The translations under genes were made by a program, and so were the position numbers. DNA of 5,600 nucleotides. It comes from Pedobacter sp. UBA4863. GTDB taxonomy: Bacteria; Bacteroidota; Bacteroidia; Sphingobacteriales; Sphingobacteriaceae. The stretch lies in the NCBI RefSeq assembly GCF_002399615.1, contig NZ_DHDZ01000048.1, positions 4,934 to 10,533 of the forward strand, given 5' to 3'. Shown piece by piece: positions 4,038-5,600 of the stretch. Under the pieces are notes generated by a model. The model worked only from the letters and a program-made list of their open reading frames with translations. It was not told the origin of the DNA and ran no database searches. Positions within the stretch are counted from its first letter, which is position 1. Each line of letters starts with the position of its first letter.

Positions 4038-5468
4038 ATGGAACAAAATGTAAAAACCAATTGGGCACAGTTTATCCCTTTAGCAACTGTGTTTTTCTTT
4101 TGGGGCTTTGTAGCCGCAAGTAACGACATTCTCATCCCAGTTTTTAAAGAAGCATTTAAACTTTCGCAATTTGAGAGCCAGCTCGTTTCGTTTGCTTTTT
4201 ATATTGCCTACACTGTTGGCTCTTTAATCTATATTGGCCTTTCTGCGGTAATGAAAACCGATTTAATTAATAAAATTGGCTATAAAAATAGTTTGTCTCT
4301 TGGCCTAAGTATTTCTGCCGTTGGTACGCTGTTGTTTTATCCGGCCGCTAATTCGGGTTCTTTTACACTCATGCTGTCAGGTTTGTTTATTGTTGCCCTT
4401 GGTTTTTCATTGCAGCAAACTGTAGCCAATCCATTGGCCATTGCCTTAGGTTCGGTAAAAACCGGTTCGCAGCGTTTAACATTGGCCGGTGGTATTAATA
4501 ACTTTGGTACTACCATAGGCCCCTTAATTGTAAGTTTTGCCATTTTTGGTACCGCTACAAGTGCCCATACTACGCTCGATATTGAAAGTGTTAAAATACC
4601 GTATTTAATTTTGGGCGCTGCCTTTTTATTGGTAGCCATATTGTTGAAATTTTCGGCTTTGCCAGATAAACCTGCCTTAACAGCAGCAGTAGAAGAAAGC
4701 GATAACAAAAAAGGATCGGCACTTAAATACCCTCAGTTAGTGTTAGGTATGGTTGCCATTTTCGTTTATGTGGGTGTAGAAGTATCTACGGCAAGTAACC
4801 TTCCCGAATACATGATTAAAGAGCTAGGGTTTTCTACCAAAGATATTGCGCCTTACATTTCTTTGTATTGGGCAAGCATGATGATTGGCCGTTGGACCGG
4901 AGCAGTTGAAGCTTTTACAGATAAAGTTAGCCTGCAAAAGATTTTGAGATTTATTGCGCCTTATTTGGCTTTCGGTATTTTCTTGTTGGTAAACGCCCTT
5001 GCTAATCATGATTTAGCACCTTTTTATGTATATGGCGTAATTATTTTAGTATTGATTTTAGCCGATATCATGAGCAAAGGTAATCCGGCCAGAATGTTGC
5101 TTATTTTCTCTCTAGTAGGCGTGATAGCCCTTTTAATAGGAATGTTTACTACTGGAATGGTGAGCGTTTACGCCATTACAAGTGTAGGCTTATTCTGTAG
5201 TACTTTGTGGCCTTGTATATTTACATTGGCAGTAAGTGGTTTGGGTAAAAATACCAGTCAAGGCAGTAGTTATTTAATTATGATGATTATGGGTGGTGCT
5301 ATTATTAGTCCGTTGCAAGGTTTAGTAGCCGAGGTAATAGGTATCCAATATAGCTATATTGTAGGCATTTTATGTTTTGCTTACCTGGTTTTTTATGCGC
5401 TAAAAGCGACTTCAATTTTAAAAGCTCAAGGTATTAGCTTTGATAAGAAAGTTGCTGGCGGCCATTAA
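4038..5468 (+). CDS. FucP/GluP-family sugar:cation symporter (MFS)
   Basis: The 476-residue inner-membrane protein has the length and about 12 helices expected for the fucose/glucose-galactose branch of the major facilitator superfamily. Landmarks run in order. TM1 holds FFFWGFVAASNDILIP (residues 19-34), with Asp30 at the position of the proton-binding Asp of E. coli FucP. The TM2-3 loop is KIGYKNSLSLG (79-89). Then come QQTVANPLAIALG (126-138) and RLTLAGGINNFGTTIGP (146-162). In the second half, YWASMMIGRWTG ends at residue 288. As I recall, the residue before TVANP is Glu in FucP but Gln in GluP-type proteins. Here it is Gln127, which favours glucose/galactose or another hexose over fucose. 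The ATG follows an A-rich leader (TTTTAACCAAAT). The gene stands alone, with no sugar-catabolic partner in view, and strong hairpins follow it. Confidence 0.9.
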   Translation: MEQNVKTNWAQFIPLATVFFFWGFVAASNDILIPVFKEAFKLSQFESQLVSFAFYIAYTVGSLIYIGLSAVMKTDLINKIGYKNSLSLGLSISAVGTLLFYPAANSGSFTLMLSGLFIVALGFSLQQTVANPLAIALGSVKTGSQRLTLAGGINNFGTTIGPLIVSFAIFGTATSAHTTLDIESVKIPYLILGAAFLLVAILLKFSALPDKPALTAAVEESDNKKGSALKYPQLVLGMVAIFVYVGVEVSTASNLPEYMIKELGFSTKDIAPYISLYWASMMIGRWTGAVEAFTDKVSLQKILRFIAPYLAFGIFLLVNALANHDLAPFYVYGVIILVLILADIMSKGNPARMLLIFSLVGVIALLIGMFTTGMVSVYAITSVGLFCSTLWPCIFTLAVSGLGKNTSQGSSYLIMMIMGGAIISPLQGLVAEVIGIQYSYIVGILCFAYLVFYALKATSILKAQGISFDKKVAGGH

Positions 5469-5511
5469 TGTAAATTTTATCCGTTTGCATTATTCGTAAA
5501 ACAATAAATAA

Positions 5512-5537
5512 TTGATATACAAAAAATTGTATATCAA
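5512..5537 (+). terminator. Perfect 11-bp hairpin after the symporter gene
   Basis: TTGATATACAA and TTGTATATCAA pair perfectly around AAAA, starting 43 bases after the stop codon. It probably helps to end transcription of the symporter gene. The stem is AT-rich and only a weak T stretch (GTTTAAAT) follows, so it is not a classical intrinsic terminator. Confidence 0.45.
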
Positions 5538-5553
5538 GTTTAAATGCTTCCTG

Positions 5554-5570
5554 CCCCCTCCAAGAGGGGG
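5554..5570. repeat. C/G-run hairpin near the right edge
   Basis: CCCCCTC and GAGGGGG form a perfect 7-bp stem around CAA, in otherwise AT-rich DNA. A further small stem follows (TATGC 5572-5576 with GCATA 5583-5587). C/G-run hairpins of this type are often dispersed intergenic repeats in Pedobacter-like genomes. It may also reinforce transcription termination. Confidence 0.45.
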
Positions 5571-5600
5571 ATATGCAAAATCGCATAGTTATACGCCATG

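Noticed and set aside
4337..5009. Minus-strand frames within the symporter gene
   Set aside because: They are antisense shadows of a strongly supported membrane protein gene.

Overview
The window looks like a Bacteroidota chromosome, probably Sphingobacteriia or Flavobacteriia (Pedobacter-like). This is inferred from the low GC, the lack of clear Shine-Dalgarno sequences, an A-rich leader before each start, a FucP/GluP-type sugar transporter, and the N-terminus of a REP-associated tyrosine transposase (RAYT) of a kind common in that phylum. No RNA gene or CRISPR array was seen.

The left 3 kb (about 20-3045) is the unusual part. It holds five small genes, all on the + strand: a secreted protein, a two-helix membrane protein with a soluble tail, two tiny membrane proteins, and a small alpha/beta hydrolase. 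Three long imperfect palindromes of almost equal size (132, 133 and 132 bp between core boxes) lie between consecutive genes. Each begins with a box ending in TAAC, has arms of about 15-20 bp, and ends with CCGTTA. The first bases of a unit are the reverse complement of the bases just before its own terminal palindrome, for example GTTAGGTGTAAATT at 1917 and AATCTACACCTAAC at 2236. This is the signature of integron gene cassettes with attC sites. No integrase is visible, so the region is best read as an orphan (CALIN-like) cassette array, or as a Bacteroidota-specific analogue of one.

The array is damaged in two places. Between cassettes 3 and 4 the expected attC-like site is missing and a degraded RAYT element (about 1638-1899) lies there instead. 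It keeps a GC-rich hairpin, 44 codons of transposase and a second hairpin. A 23-bp sequence that ends on the GTTA core of cassette 4 (1898-1920) also sits at the very start of the window, ending on the GTTA core of cassette 1. After cassette 5 the site is collapsed to its two core boxes facing each other (3030-3045).

The right 2.5 kb looks like ordinary chromosome. It has a LysE/RhtB-family exporter gene on the minus strand, convergent with the array, and a divergently oriented FucP/GluP-family sugar:cation symporter gene on the plus strand, followed by two strong hairpins. The two transporters share a 285-bp intergenic region but have no evident functional link to the cassettes.
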